This document shows, piece by piece, positions 53,710 to 62,120 of a DNA stretch of 62,120 nt. Below the pieces are notes generated by a model that was not told where the DNA came from, ran no database searches, and was given only the letters and a program-made list of their open reading frames with translations. This DNA is from Alphaproteobacteria bacterium (GTDB taxonomy: Bacteria; Pseudomonadota; Alphaproteobacteria; UBA6615), in NCBI GenBank assembly GCA_002722515.1, contig PBMH01000049.1, forward strand, positions 1 through 62,120, written 5' to 3'. The position numbers and the translations under genes were made by a program. Position 1 is the stretch's first letter. Every line of letters starts with the position of its first letter.

Positions 53710-55227
53710 ATGGTGACGACTGTCAGTGAACTGATCGAGATAGCTGCAGCGGAAGATATTGCGATCGCGGCGCCGGACCGTACAGCGCTGACCTATGGCG
53801 ATTTCCGCATTCTGGTGGCTAAGACCGTCGCCGATATGAATGCACTGGGCATTGGGCGCAACGACCGGGTTGCCATTGTTCTACCCAACGGGCCGGAGAT
53901 GGCGACTTGCTTTGTAGCGGTGGCGGCGGGCGCGACGACAGCCCCACTTAATCCAGCCTACCGGGCGGAGGAGTTCCGATTCTATCTCGAGGACCTGAAT
54001 GCTAAGGCTCTGTTTGTAGAGGCCGGCAGCGATTCTCCTGCGATCAATGTAGCTCGCTCGATGGAGATTCCGGTCCTGGAATTGACCACACCCGATGACA
54101 CAGCGGGGGTATTCGAAATTTCTGATTCCAGTGTGGCCGCCATTGATTCGGCGCGATTACCCGGCCTAGCCGAGGAGAACGATATAGCGCTGGTGCTCCA
54201 CACTTCCGGCACAACCTCACGCCCCAAGATAGTGCCGCTGAGTCATGCCAATATCTGTGCATCAGCAAAACACATTAGCGCCACGCTGGCGCTCACGCCC
54301 GCCGATCGTTGCGTAAACATCATGCCGCTATTTCACATTCACGGTTTGATCGCTGCGGTGCTGTCGAGTCTCGCGACCGGGGGCAGCGTATATTGCGCGC
54401 CGGGTTTCGATGCGCTGCGGGTGTTCCGTTGGTTCGAGGATGCAGAACCGAGCTGGTACACGGCGGTGCCGACCATGCATCAAACCATCGTCGCACGTGC
54501 TGCGCGCAATGCAGACATAGTGGCGGCGCTGGACCTGCGTTTCATTCGGTCATCTTCCTCGTCGCTGCCTCCGCAGGTGATGGCGGCGGTGGAGGAAACG
54601 TTTGGTTGCCCGGTTATCGAGTCCTACGGCATGACTGAGGCGGCACATCAGATGGCATCAAATCCGCTACCGCCCGCTGCTCGCAAGCCGGGCTCGGTAG
54701 GAATCGCCGCCGGTCCCGAGATTGCTATCATGGACGACGATAACAACATCCTCACGGCGGGCGAGACAGGAGAGATTGTCATTCGTGGACCTAACGTGAC
54801 TGTCGGTTATGAGTCTAACGACAAGGCTAACGCCGAGGCTTTCAGCGATGGCTGGTTCCGCACCGGGGATCAGGGCCAGTTCGATGAGGAGGGTTATCTG
54901 AGCCTCACTGGTCGCCTGAAAGAAATTATTAATCGTGGTGGCGAAAAGATCAGCCCGCGCGAAGTCGATGAGATATTGCTCGATCATCCGGACATTGACC
55001 AGGCAGTGACCTTCGCCTATCCCCATGACAAGCTCGGCGAGGAGGTTGGTGTCGCGATCGTACTGACGGAAGGCGCGGAGGCTAACGAAGTGTCGGTCAG
55101 GAATTTCGCGGCCGAGCATCTCGCTGACTTCAAGGTGCCGCGCAAGGTCATTTTCTTGGAGGAAATTCCAAAGGGAGCGACCGGCAAGCTGCAGCGGATC
55201 GGCTTACACGAGAAGCTTGGGATGTAG
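53710..55227 (+). CDS. Acyl-CoA synthetase (AMP-dependent ligase family)
   Basis: This 505-residue ANL-family ligase has the AMP-binding P-loop LHTSGTTSRPKIVPLSH, ESYGMTEAAHQ (A5), GWFRTGDQGQFDEEGYLSLT (A7), GRLKEIINRGGEKISPREVD (A8) and the final PKGATGKLQR with the catalytic Lys. The overall sequence resembles the oxalate-CoA ligase/AAE3-like branch, but the acid is not certain. GGAGAG before the ATG at 53710 supports the start. The ketopantoate-reductase-like gene follows 7 bases after the stop. Confidence 0.92.
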   Translation: MVTTVSELIEIAAAEDIAIAAPDRTALTYGDFRILVAKTVADMNALGIGRNDRVAIVLPNGPEMATCFVAVAAGATTAPLNPAYRAEEFRFYLEDLNAKALFVEAGSDSPAINVARSMEIPVLELTTPDDTAGVFEISDSSVAAIDSARLPGLAEENDIALVLHTSGTTSRPKIVPLSHANICASAKHISATLALTPADRCVNIMPLFHIHGLIAAVLSSLATGGSVYCAPGFDALRVFRWFEDAEPSWYTAVPTMHQTIVARAARNADIVAALDLRFIRSSSSSLPPQVMAAVEETFGCPVIESYGMTEAAHQMASNPLPPAARKPGSVGIAAGPEIAIMDDDNNILTAGETGEIVIRGPNVTVGYESNDKANAEAFSDGWFRTGDQGQFDEEGYLSLTGRLKEIINRGGEKISPREVDEILLDHPDIDQAVTFAYPHDKLGEEVGVAIVLTEGAEANEVSVRNFAAEHLADFKVPRKVIFLEEIPKGATGKLQRIGLHEKLGM

Positions 55228-55234
55228 GTGCGCG

Positions 55235-56221
55235 ATGAAAGTTTGCATCTACGGGGCCGGTGCTATCGGCGGATATTTGGCGGTTGAGTTGGCCGTAGCG
55301 GGCGAAGCCGAGGTCTCCTGTATTGCGCGCGGGCCGCATCTTTCGGCGATGCGCGAGAATGGTCTGCGGCTGTTGCGCGCAGACGTGGACGACAAGGTCA
55401 TTAGGGTGAACGCCACCGACGATCCGGCCGAGGTCGGCCCGCAGGACGTGGTGATCGTTACCCTTAAGGCGCATTCTGCGGCGGCGGTCGCCGACCAGAT
55501 GGCGCCACTACTCGGGCCCAAGACGTCCGTGGTGACAGCCCAGAACGGGGTGCCATGGTGGTATTTCTACAAGCTGGGTGGGCCGCATGATGACACGCGG
55601 GTGGCGTCGGTAGATCCAGGCAACCGGCAGTGGGACCTTATCGGACCCGAACGGGCGATCGGCTGCATTGTCTACCCAGCCACCGAGATCGTCGAGCCCG
55701 GGGTTATCCGCCACGAATATGGCAACCGCTTTACCCTCGGTGAGCCGTCTGGCGAGAAGACAGATCGGGTGCAGGCGTTGGCTGCGTTGCTCTCGAATGC
55801 AGGCTTCCGGGTTCCGGTACGTACGCGCATCCGTGACGAGATGTGGGTAAAGCTCTGGGGAAATGTGTCACTGAATCCGATTTCGGCCCTGACCGGCGCC
55901 ACGCTGGTCCAGATGGTCGATGATCCGGACGTGTGCGACATAATCCGCGCGGTTATGGTTGAGGCCCAAGCAGTCGGTGAGGCGCTGGGGGTGCGCTTCG
56001 CGATCGACGTGGATAAGCGGATCGCGGGCGCGCGCGACGTGGGCGAGCACAAAACGTCAATGTTACAGGATCTTGAGCTGAGCCGGCCGATGGAGATCGA
56101 TGCCCTAGTCGCCTCGGTGCAGGAGTTGGGCCGGATCGTCGAGGTTCCGACCCCCACGATCGACATCGTCCTGAGCCTGGTGCGGCAGCGCGCTCGACTG
56201 ACAGGTTGCTACAACGGCTGA
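55235..56221 (+). CDS. Ketopantoate reductase-family (PanE/ApbA) protein
   Basis: This 328-residue protein has the NADP fold MKVCIYGAGAIGGYLAVEL, the substrate region TLKAHSAAAVADQM, catalytic Lys in RDEMWVKLWGNVSLNPISAL and a C-terminal helical domain with PMEIDAL. Such proteins reduce 2-keto acids and are not always PanE of pantothenate synthesis; here it is paired with an acyl-CoA ligase. The ATG at 55235 sits 5 codons into the longer ORF. Its 3' end overlaps the convergent MFS gene by 13 bases. Confidence 0.9.
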   Translation: MKVCIYGAGAIGGYLAVELAVAGEAEVSCIARGPHLSAMRENGLRLLRADVDDKVIRVNATDDPAEVGPQDVVIVTLKAHSAAAVADQMAPLLGPKTSVVTAQNGVPWWYFYKLGGPHDDTRVASVDPGNRQWDLIGPERAIGCIVYPATEIVEPGVIRHEYGNRFTLGEPSGEKTDRVQALAALLSNAGFRVPVRTRIRDEMWVKLWGNVSLNPISALTGATLVQMVDDPDVCDIIRAVMVEAQAVGEALGVRFAIDVDKRIAGARDVGEHKTSMLQDLELSRPMEIDALVASVQELGRIVEVPTPTIDIVLSLVRQRARLTGCYNG

Positions 56222-57435
56222 TGGTCGGCTGAAACACCCGTTCTGCGCCGTACTAGCCAACTCGCTAGGGGTGCGGCGATGGCCATGATAACCAGAATTG
56301 CGCATAGGGCTGCAAATGATGTTCGGATTCCTGCGGCGCGAATGATCGGCTGAGCGACGAAGGGAAATACGAACTGACCGGCATAGATCGCCATGGTCAG
56401 GCCTCCGAGCACCCGGGCCCTTATAGTCGAGTCTGTAAGCCCGAGGAGCCAGGTGCTCGTGTTGGCGAACATCTGGCTCATCCCCACGCCAAAGCAGAAT
56501 AATGCGACTATCACCAGCGTAAGACTGCTGGCGAAGGTCAGCAGTCCGTAGCCCAGTGCGAGGCCGCCGGCTACCACGGTATAGATCCAGGCGTTTGAGA
56601 GTCGTTCTCGCAGATGCGGGTAGAGTGGTCCCGCCACCGCCATCAGGAGCAGCGGCCAAGCGATCGCATAACCTGCGATGCTGGCTCGCCCGAACCCGAT
56701 ATCGACGAGCAGGAAGGGTAGGTTGAGCGGCATCTGCAAGAATGCCCCGCCGGTAACCAATACCATTGTGTAGATCGCGATCAGCGCCGGCCAAGGGACG
56801 AGTGCGCGTTTGCTGCCGCTCTTCTCTTCGCGGGCCCCTCGTGCTCGAGCCTTGCGCGGCGGCTCGTTCACGGTTGCATATAAGGAGGGCAGAAAGACGA
56901 GCCCCAGGAGGTAAAGTAGGAAGGGCGCGCGCCAGTGGATGTCAGCCGCTAGGCCGCCGGCCAGTAGGAAAATCACGCCGCCGCTGGCGGTCGCAGCCGC
57001 ATAAATGGCGATGGCTCGCCGGCGGCGCGGGATGTTCTCGTAGTAGTCCGCCAGGAGAGTAGGTGGCAGGGTGAACAGGATGCCCATGCCGAGGCCGAGG
57101 GCGGCACGGGACGCGAGGATTGCTGCGAGGTTGTCGAGAAGATAAGGCAGGGCGCCGGCGAGGGCATAGAGCACGATACCGAAGAGCAAGATCGGACGCC
57201 GGCCAATGCGGTCGGCGATGCCGCCGATGATTGGTCCTGACAATGCGATCAGAAGGGTCGGAATTGATACGACCAACCGGGCTAGCAGATCGATGTTGGG
57301 ATCGTCGGCGAAATGTACGCTCAACTCCGGCAGCGAAGGCGCGACCGCGGTGACCGTCATGGCGGCCAAACCGCCACAGGCGAACAGCGTCATATCACGA
57401 ACGCGTTGTCGCAGAGGGTCGATGGACGTGCTCAA
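56209..57435 (-). CDS. MFS transporter
   Basis: This 408-residue major facilitator protein has 12 hydrophobic helices, the loop 2-3 motif GGIADRIGRRPILL (residues 71-84) and the helix-4/5 region ALGLGMGILFTLPPTLL. It is the last gene of a five-gene minus-strand operon with a deacetylase, amidase, SemiSWEET and serine hydrolase, 18 bases after the hydrolase. It probably imports or exports a pathway compound. Confidence 0.88.
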   Translation of the reverse strand: MSTSIDPLRQRVRDMTLFACGGLAAMTVTAVAPSLPELSVHFADDPNIDLLARLVVSIPTLLIALSGPIIGGIADRIGRRPILLFGIVLYALAGALPYLLDNLAAILASRAALGLGMGILFTLPPTLLADYYENIPRRRRAIAIYAAATASGGVIFLLAGGLAADIHWRAPFLLYLLGLVFLPSLYATVNEPPRKARARGAREEKSGSKRALVPWPALIAIYTMVLVTGGAFLQMPLNLPFLLVDIGFGRASIAGYAIAWPLLLMAVAGPLYPHLRERLSNAWIYTVVAGGLALGYGLLTFASSLTLVIVALFCFGVGMSQMFANTSTWLLGLTDSTIRARVLGGLTMAIYAGQFVFPFVAQPIIRAAGIRTSFAALCAILVIMAIAAPLASWLVRRRTGVSADHQPL

Positions 57436-57453
57436 GTCGGTGCCGGACTGCGT

Positions 57454-58617
57454 CTAGGTGGCAGAGAACGTTGCGTCGACGATCGCCTCGGTGCGGACGC
57501 CCACGGCGAATCCCTCGCTGTGTAGATTCGAAACGAAGCAGAGTGCGCGATTGCGGTCGGGGTCTGCGATTGCGCGCGCGCCGCCCGAGCCAAGATGACC
57601 GAAGGCGTTCGCGTTCGGCCCCATAAGGCATACGCCAGGCGGATTTTTAGCGTATCCCATGGTGAAGCGCATGGGGCGTCCGGTCATGCCGTCGGCGGCT
57701 TCCGTCCATTGGGTCACCGTGGCGCGTCTGACGGCCTCGGGGGACAGAATTCTTACGCCATCGATCGCACCGCCGTTTGCCAGCATGGCGTAGATACGGG
57801 CCATCGCGCGGGCCTCGCCGAAGCCGCCGAAGGAGGGAATGCCAGCGGTCCGGAACTGCACACTGTTCTGGACATCGGTGTTCATGGGTTTCGGGTTGGG
57901 TTGCCAAGCGCGCGACAGCGGAGTTTCGTTGTCGGAGGCCTGTGCGGCCATGGCGCTGCCCGCTGGGTTGGGCTGCAGGTCGGCGATTCGGTCGAGATCA
58001 TCGGCGCGTACCCCGATCTGGTAGTCGGCACCCAGTGGTGTGCAGATATTCTCGTGGACGAAGTCGCGGATCGGCGTGCCGGTGACCCGGCGGACCACCT
58101 CGCCGGCAAGAAAGCCGATATTTACGGTGTTGTAGGCACCCTTCGATCCAGCCGACCAGGCGGGCTCCTGGATCTCAAGCGCTGCGATCATGCGGTCATA
58201 GTCGTAGACGTCGCCCGCTTCCGTTGCATCGGCGAAACACACCCCGCAATTGTGCGAGATGATGTGTCGGACAAGAATCTGCTCCTTTCCTGCTTGCGCG
58301 AACTCGGGCCAGTACACCGCGACCGGGGCTTCAAGGTCGACTTCTCCGCGGTCGGCGAGGATATGAACCGCCGTGGCGCAAATGCTCTTCGCGATCGAAT
58401 ACATGATGCACATCGTGTCTTCGCGCCAGGGCTTGCTGCGCGCGCTGTCCATGTGCCCGACCCAAATGTCGACGACCTTCTCGCCGTCCTGGTAGACGGC
58501 GACCGCGCTGCCGATCTCGTCATGTTCGGTGACGTTGCGAGCAAGTGCGTCCCGGACGGCGGTGAAGCGCGGATCGCAAGTGCCGTGGACCTCGGGCGTG
58601 TCGGTGCTAATCATCAT
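57454..58617 (-). CDS. Serine hydrolase (beta-lactamase/EstB-type esterase family)
   Basis: This 387-residue class C beta-lactamase-fold hydrolase has the SxxK catalytic motif S-I-A-K in CIMYSIAKSICA, the Tyr motif in GAYNTVNIGFLAGEV and a C-terminal HLGSGG (the KTG-like position). There is no signal peptide, which argues for a cytoplasmic esterase or amidase over an antibiotic-resistance beta-lactamase. It overlaps SemiSWEET by 11 bases with GGAAGG as its site. Confidence 0.9.
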   Translation of the reverse strand: MMISTDTPEVHGTCDPRFTAVRDALARNVTEHDEIGSAVAVYQDGEKVVDIWVGHMDSARSKPWREDTMCIMYSIAKSICATAVHILADRGEVDLEAPVAVYWPEFAQAGKEQILVRHIISHNCGVCFADATEAGDVYDYDRMIAALEIQEPAWSAGSKGAYNTVNIGFLAGEVVRRVTGTPIRDFVHENICTPLGADYQIGVRADDLDRIADLQPNPAGSAMAAQASDNETPLSRAWQPNPKPMNTDVQNSVQFRTAGIPSFGGFGEARAMARIYAMLANGGAIDGVRILSPEAVRRATVTQWTEAADGMTGRPMRFTMGYAKNPPGVCLMGPNANAFGHLGSGGARAIADPDRNRALCFVSNLHSEGFAVGVRTEAIVDATFSAT

Positions 58618-58948
58618 GCCGTCCTTCCTGCGATGAAGATTGGGTAAGCGGATGGCCTGCTGCAGGACGGCGAGGTGCCCGTCCGAGCATGTCGCGCAGC
58701 TTCAGCGTGATGATGATCCCGGTGAGGGCAAGAGTCACGATGTTCGCGACGATGATCGGTCGTGATTCGATGATGAAGCCATATATCAGCCAAAGTGACA
58801 GCCCGGTGGTGAAGATCACGAACATGCCCAGCGAGACGTCCCGCGTGGAGCCCGAACGCCAGGATTTAAGAACCTGGGGGACGAACGCGATCGTCGTCAG
58901 GACTGCTGCGACGCCGCCGAGCAGGTCTGGATGGATGGCGTCTAGCAT
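58607..58948 (-). CDS. SemiSWEET-type transporter (MtN3/PQ-loop)
   Basis: This 113-residue protein has three helices: LGGVAAVLTTIAFVPQVLKSW (with the PQ motif), GMFVIFTTGLSLWLIYGFI and IVANIVTLALTGIIITLKLR. This is the single-triple-helix bundle of SemiSWEETs, which act as dimers for sugar or other small-molecule uptake. The ATG at 58948 is chosen over a TTG at 58969 that overlaps the amidase. The C-terminus extends past the family end by about 25 polar residues. It sits 8 bases after the amidase. Confidence 0.88.
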   Translation of the reverse strand: MLDAIHPDLLGGVAAVLTTIAFVPQVLKSWRSGSTRDVSLGMFVIFTTGLSLWLIYGFIIESRPIIVANIVTLALTGIIITLKLRDMLGRAPRRPAAGHPLTQSSSQEGRHDD

Positions 58949-58956
58949 GCGTGCGT

Positions 58957-60168
58957 CTAGCGGATGCAAAAGGGCTGCATGGCGACGGCGAGGTCAAGCA
59001 GGGCCTCGTCACCGCCCGCCCAACCGATGAAGGACAGTCCTACCGGACAACCATCGACATTGGCCGCGGGCACTGTCACCTGCGGCAGGCCGGTGTGGCC
59101 GGAAATGCATGTAAGCGCCATGGTGTTGGCCCGGAAGAATTCGAGATCCTCCGCGCTGGCATTGAGCTGGGGTGCAATGACCGGGGCCGTCGGTAGGCAC
59201 AAGATGGTGCCCGGTGTCGCCAGTGATGCTAGCCGTATGCGAATCCGATCTCGTACGGTATTGGCAGCTGCGGTTTCCGCGTCGGTGATGGCGGCTGCCA
59301 TCGCGAAACGCTCGCGGATTCCCGGCCCGAGATTGGCCTGATGTTCCTCGACCCAGGGTAAGTTCGTCTGTTTGACTTCACTCGCCTGAATCACTCGAAA
59401 CGCGTCCCACCATATATCGAGCGTATCCTCGCCGGCCACGTTGGCGGATTCACCCGATGGGAGGAGTTCCGCCGCCTCTTCTATAACGGCCTCGAGCGCA
59501 GCGCGCACCTCGGGTGTTGCCCGGTCGAAGGCATCGTCTAGCACCAGCATGCGGCCGATCTTGCCTGGCGTAGCATTTTCGTCGAGGAGCACTGGTCCGA
59601 TGTTGCGGAACAGTGCCGCATCGTTAGTGAACCAGCCGACAGTATCGAATGACGGCGCCATCGGGTGGGCGTTCTCCAGTGAGATTCGACCGTGGGTCGG
59701 GCGGTTGCCGTAAAGGCCGCAGAAGGAGGCGGGAATTCGCACTGATCCGCCCGTATCCGAGCCCAAAGTGAAGTCGCAAATCTCGGCGGTCATGGCTGCG
59801 GCCGACCCGGACGAGGAGCCACCGGGCATCCGCCCTTGCGCGCGGAGATTCTTCGGCGCCCCGTAATGAGTGTTATCTCCAGACAGGCTGTAGAAGAACT
59901 CGTCGCAGATCGTGATCCCGACGATGTCGGCACCCGCATCTAGGAGCTGTTGCACGGCGACCGATGTCTCGGTCTTTGGTTCGACCCAGTCAAAGTATTC
60001 CGGGTTGCCATTGGACAGCTTGCGCCCGGCGATGTGGTACAGGTCCTTGACCGCGAAAGTCTTTCCGACGAGGGGGCCGGTGCCAGATCCGAGGATAGGC
60101 TCCGTGATGTTGTGGGGTACGAACGCGCCGACGGGGTCGGCGGGTATCTTCACCTCTGCCATGACCAT
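58957..60168 (-). CDS. Amidase (amidase signature family), copy 2
   Basis: This 403-residue amidase has the Lys in FAVKDLYH, the cis-Ser in GGSSSGSAAA and the acyl-Ser in GSDTGGSVRIPASFCGLYG. It is a clear paralogue of the amidase at 30027-31223, sharing the motif blocks and the following NRPTHGR-type segment. It starts directly after the deacetylase stop (TGAATG) and precedes SemiSWEET. The substrate is a small amide (inference from the neighbours). Confidence 0.93.
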   Translation of the reverse strand: MVMAEVKIPADPVGAFVPHNITEPILGSGTGPLVGKTFAVKDLYHIAGRKLSNGNPEYFDWVEPKTETSVAVQQLLDAGADIVGITICDEFFYSLSGDNTHYGAPKNLRAQGRMPGGSSSGSAAAMTAEICDFTLGSDTGGSVRIPASFCGLYGNRPTHGRISLENAHPMAPSFDTVGWFTNDAALFRNIGPVLLDENATPGKIGRMLVLDDAFDRATPEVRAALEAVIEEAAELLPSGESANVAGEDTLDIWWDAFRVIQASEVKQTNLPWVEEHQANLGPGIRERFAMAAAITDAETAAANTVRDRIRIRLASLATPGTILCLPTAPVIAPQLNASAEDLEFFRANTMALTCISGHTGLPQVTVPAANVDGCPVGLSFIGWAGGDEALLDLAVAMQPFCIR

Positions 60169-61098
60169 TCAGCCTTTCTTCCGCCTGGTGCCGGACTTTT
60201 TCTTCTGGGTCTTGGGCGCAGGGCGCTCCTTGTTGAACCAGTCGAGGATCTGTTCGCCGTCCCAGCACACGACACCCGGTTGGGCGAGTATGTGCTCGAA
60301 GGTCTCGCGCACATAGCGAATCCGGTGCGGCGAGCCCGAGAGATACGGATGCATGGCCACGGCCATGATACGTGTGTGCCCGTGGCTCTCGGCGTAGACC
60401 GTGTCGAAGTAGTCCAGCGAGCGGGTCTTGAACTCCTGCGACTGGTGATGCTGGATCGCCATCATCACGATGTCATGAAGCTCGTAGTTATAGGGCAGTG
60501 CCACCATCGGCTTGTCGACGGTGGTATTGAGCCGCACCGGCTGGTCGTCGAGGACCCAGTCCCCGATATACTCGACTCCAGCATCAGCCAGATGATCGAT
60601 GGTCTGATAGGTCTGGGTCAAGCCCGGCCCGAACCAGCCGCGCGGCTGCTTGCCGCAGAAGTCGCCGATGATCTTAAGGGACTTGTCGATGACCGTGCGC
60701 TCGTCCTTGAGCTTGTGCATCGGCATCTGCTCGTAGGAGTGGGCGTTGAACTCCCAGCCCGCCTCAAGCACGGCCTCGGCGGTGCGGGGATATTCCTCGA
60801 TGGTGCGCGCGTTCAGTGTCACCGTCGGACGCACACCTAGGTCCTCGAGCATCGACTTGATGCGCCAGAAGCCGACCCGCATGCCGTATTCATGCCAGCT
60901 CCAGTTCGGATGATCGGGGATCATCGGTACTCCCTGGGGTGGCGGGATGACCATGCGAGCCATAGCACGGACGATGTCCCACACCTCGAGTGCTAGGATA
61001 GGCCAGAGGACAAGCTTCGCACCGTCCGGCAGGACCAGCGGCTTGCGATCGTCGATTGCTGAGAAAGGCAGGCGGTCGCCCGGTTTCATTCCGTCCAT
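60169..61098 (-). CDS. Polysaccharide deacetylase-family protein (PuuE/NodB-like)
   Basis: This 309-residue NodB-fold hydrolase shows MPMHKLKDER, GWFGPGLTQTYQTIDHL and AMHPYLSGSPHRI. The last is the HPxxSG signature of the PuuE allantoinase-like clade acting on small amides. A Lys/Arg-rich tail (KKKSGTRRKKG) ends it. GGGGAG precedes the ATG at 61098. It is the first gene of the five-gene operon and divergent from enoyl-CoA hydratase. It is related to the deacetylase at 23411-24247. Confidence 0.9.
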   Translation of the reverse strand: MDGMKPGDRLPFSAIDDRKPLVLPDGAKLVLWPILALEVWDIVRAMARMVIPPPQGVPMIPDHPNWSWHEYGMRVGFWRIKSMLEDLGVRPTVTLNARTIEEYPRTAEAVLEAGWEFNAHSYEQMPMHKLKDERTVIDKSLKIIGDFCGKQPRGWFGPGLTQTYQTIDHLADAGVEYIGDWVLDDQPVRLNTTVDKPMVALPYNYELHDIVMMAIQHHQSQEFKTRSLDYFDTVYAESHGHTRIMAVAMHPYLSGSPHRIRYVRETFEHILAQPGVVCWDGEQILDWFNKERPAPKTQKKKSGTRRKKG

Positions 61099-61112
61099 TT
61101 GTTTCTCCCCGT

Positions 61113-61138
61113 CGCGGCAGCTTCATAATCATGCCGCG
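61113..61138. promoter_or_regulatory. 7-bp dyad between divergent operons
   Basis: CGCGGCA (61113-61119) and TGCCGCG (61132-61138) are perfect inverted repeats with a 12-base AT-rich spacer, 15 bases upstream of the deacetylase start and 85 bases from the hydratase start. The form suits an operator for both directions. Confidence 0.45.
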
Positions 61139-61222
61139 TGTTATTGGTTGCGAGTGATTATACTGCGTCCAGGTTTATGACAACAGATGCGCCGGACGAG
61201 CCGGGCAATCGGGGAAGAGATG

Positions 61223-62023
61223 ATGAACGAGACCGCTGCGAGCGCAGATGTGGTGCTGGTCGAGCGCGATGGCGATATCGCCACCGTTGTACTCAACCGT
61301 CCGGAAAAGATGAATGCGTTGAACAAGGCAATGTGGGAGCGTGTTGGCGAGGTCATGCATGAACTGGGCGCCGACAACACAATCCGCTGCGTCATACTGC
61401 GTGGGGCGGGCGACAAGGCCATGGGCCCGGGCGCTGATATTTCTGAGTTCGCGACCGAGCGTGCCAACGCCGAACAGGCTGAGGTCTATGGCGGGCTGAT
61501 GCATAACGCGATGCAAGCGATCCGGGACTGCCCGTATCCGGTGATCGCCCTAATCAAAGGGCTGTGCGTGGGCGGCGCGCTGGAGATCGCGCTGATGTGC
61601 GATATGCGTATCTGCGGCGAGGGCTCGCGCTTCGGCGTGCCGATCAACCGTCTGGGCCTCGTGATGGCCTATCCGGAGGTTGAGGCGTTGGTAGGCTTGG
61701 TGGGCCGATCCGTGGCGCTCGAAATTCTTTACGAGGCGCGCGTGTTTGGCGCGGCCGAGGCAAAGGAAAAGGGTCTTGTGAACCGGGTCGTGGCCGACGA
61801 TTCGGTCGAGGACGAGGTTTATGCCACCGCTAGGCGGATCGCAGACGGCGCGCCGCTGGTCAATCGCTGGCACAAGAAGTTCGTTGACCGGGTGCTCGCG
61901 GGCGGGCCGCCATTGTCCGAATCGGAAGCGAAGGAGGGCTTCGCCTGCTTCGACCCCGAAGATTTCAACGTTGGCTACAAGGCCTTCATGGCTAAGGAAA
62001 AGCCCGCCTTCAAGGGGAAGTAG
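61223..62023 (+). CDS. Enoyl-CoA hydratase/isomerase family protein
   Basis: This 266-residue crotonase-fold protein has VVLNRPEKMNALNKAM, the oxyanion-hole region GPGADISEF (residues about 73-81), GLCVGGALEIALMCDMRIC and INRLGLVMAYPE. The pattern GGALE-x-ALMCDMR is typical. ATGs at 61220 and 61223 are adjacent; GGGGAAGAG upstream fits either. It begins an operon with a CaiB-type CoA transferase, consistent with catabolism of a carboxylic acid as CoA thioester. Confidence 0.93.
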   Translation: MNETAASADVVLVERDGDIATVVLNRPEKMNALNKAMWERVGEVMHELGADNTIRCVILRGAGDKAMGPGADISEFATERANAEQAEVYGGLMHNAMQAIRDCPYPVIALIKGLCVGGALEIALMCDMRICGEGSRFGVPINRLGLVMAYPEVEALVGLVGRSVALEILYEARVFGAAEAKEKGLVNRVVADDSVEDEVYATARRIADGAPLVNRWHKKFVDRVLAGGPPLSESEAKEGFACFDPEDFNVGYKAFMAKEKPAFKGK

Positions 62024-62025
62024 AT

Positions 62026-62120
62026 ATGACAGACAAAGACACCGGCATGCTGCATGGCTTGAAGGTCATCGAGATGAGTCACATTATGGCGGCACCCACC
62101 TGCGGGCAGATGCTGGCCGA
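62026..62120 (+). CDS. CaiB/BaiF-type CoA transferase (partial, 5' end)
   Basis: Only the first 31 residues are in the window. They contain LHGLKVIEMSHIMAAPTCG followed by QMLA, the characteristic opening of class III CoA transferases. It starts 2 bases after the hydratase stop, so the two are co-transcribed. The rest lies beyond the window. Confidence 0.85.
   Translation, partial: MTDKDTGMLHGLKVIEMSHIMAAPTCGQMLA

Noticed and set aside
57595-58647. 350-codon plus-strand ORF
   Set aside because: Antisense to the serine hydrolase with its SxxK motif intact.
59950-60840. 296-codon plus-strand ORF
   Set aside because: Antisense to the deacetylase and the start of the amidase.

Overview
The window looks like chromosomal DNA of a free-living alphaproteobacterium, probably Rhodospirillales-like (inference). 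The evidence is the gene orders dapF-mtaB-ftsY-yciB and ffh-rpsP-rimM-trmD-rplS, an alphaproteobacterial PhaR, and a SelD fused to an NADH-dehydrogenase-like domain. No rRNA, CRISPR array, integrase, transposase or other mobile element was seen.

Region 1-13.3 kb is a selenocysteine (Sec) island. It holds the 5' part of a fused selD, the tRNA-Sec gene (selC), an overlapping selA-selB pair, and two genes whose reading frames run through in-frame UGA codons. One is a peroxiredoxin-like protein (2322-2792, minus, motif W-U-P-Y-C). The other is an AhpD/carboxymuconolactone decarboxylase (CMD) protein (12077-12697, plus, motif C-S-Y-U). Each UGA is followed at the right distance by a hairpin fitting a bacterial SECIS element, and standard gene calling would truncate or split both genes. 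The AhpD-like selenoprotein is translationally coupled to a paralogue that has lost both redox residues, and sits behind a thioredoxin and a luciferase-like monooxygenase. Cupins, a metallo-beta-lactamase-fold hydrolase and a BON-domain protein fill the rest.

Region 13.4-32.4 kb is accessory catabolism and transport. It contains an orphan molybdenum hydroxylase large subunit divergent from tandem ACMSD-like amidohydrolases. A minus-strand run follows: MetE-like protein, alpha/beta hydrolase, Ldh-type dehydrogenase, EthD-like protein and 2-oxoglutarate oxygenase. A polysaccharide deacetylase is divergent from that run. Next come a 2-hydroxyacid dehydrogenase with an EamA transporter, a homodimeric 2-oxoacid dehydrogenase E1 divergent from an Lrp regulator, and an amidase with an MFS transporter.

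Region 32.5-49.3 kb is core housekeeping: pgk; dapF-mtaB-ftsY-EamA-yciB on the minus strand; ffh preceded by a compact three-hairpin RNA-like element; rpsP-rimM-trmD-rplS; leuC-RDD-leuD-leuB; and asd.

Region 49.5-53.6 kb holds an EamA exporter, a NUDIX hydrolase and a polyhydroxybutyrate locus (phaA, phaR) in which phaB is reduced to a 67-codon remnant by a clean in-frame deletion. Region 53.7-62.1 kb holds an acyl-CoA synthetase, a ketopantoate-reductase-like protein, a tight five-gene minus-strand operon (deacetylase, amidase, SemiSWEET, serine hydrolase, MFS) and a divergent enoyl-CoA hydratase with the start of a CaiB-type CoA transferase.
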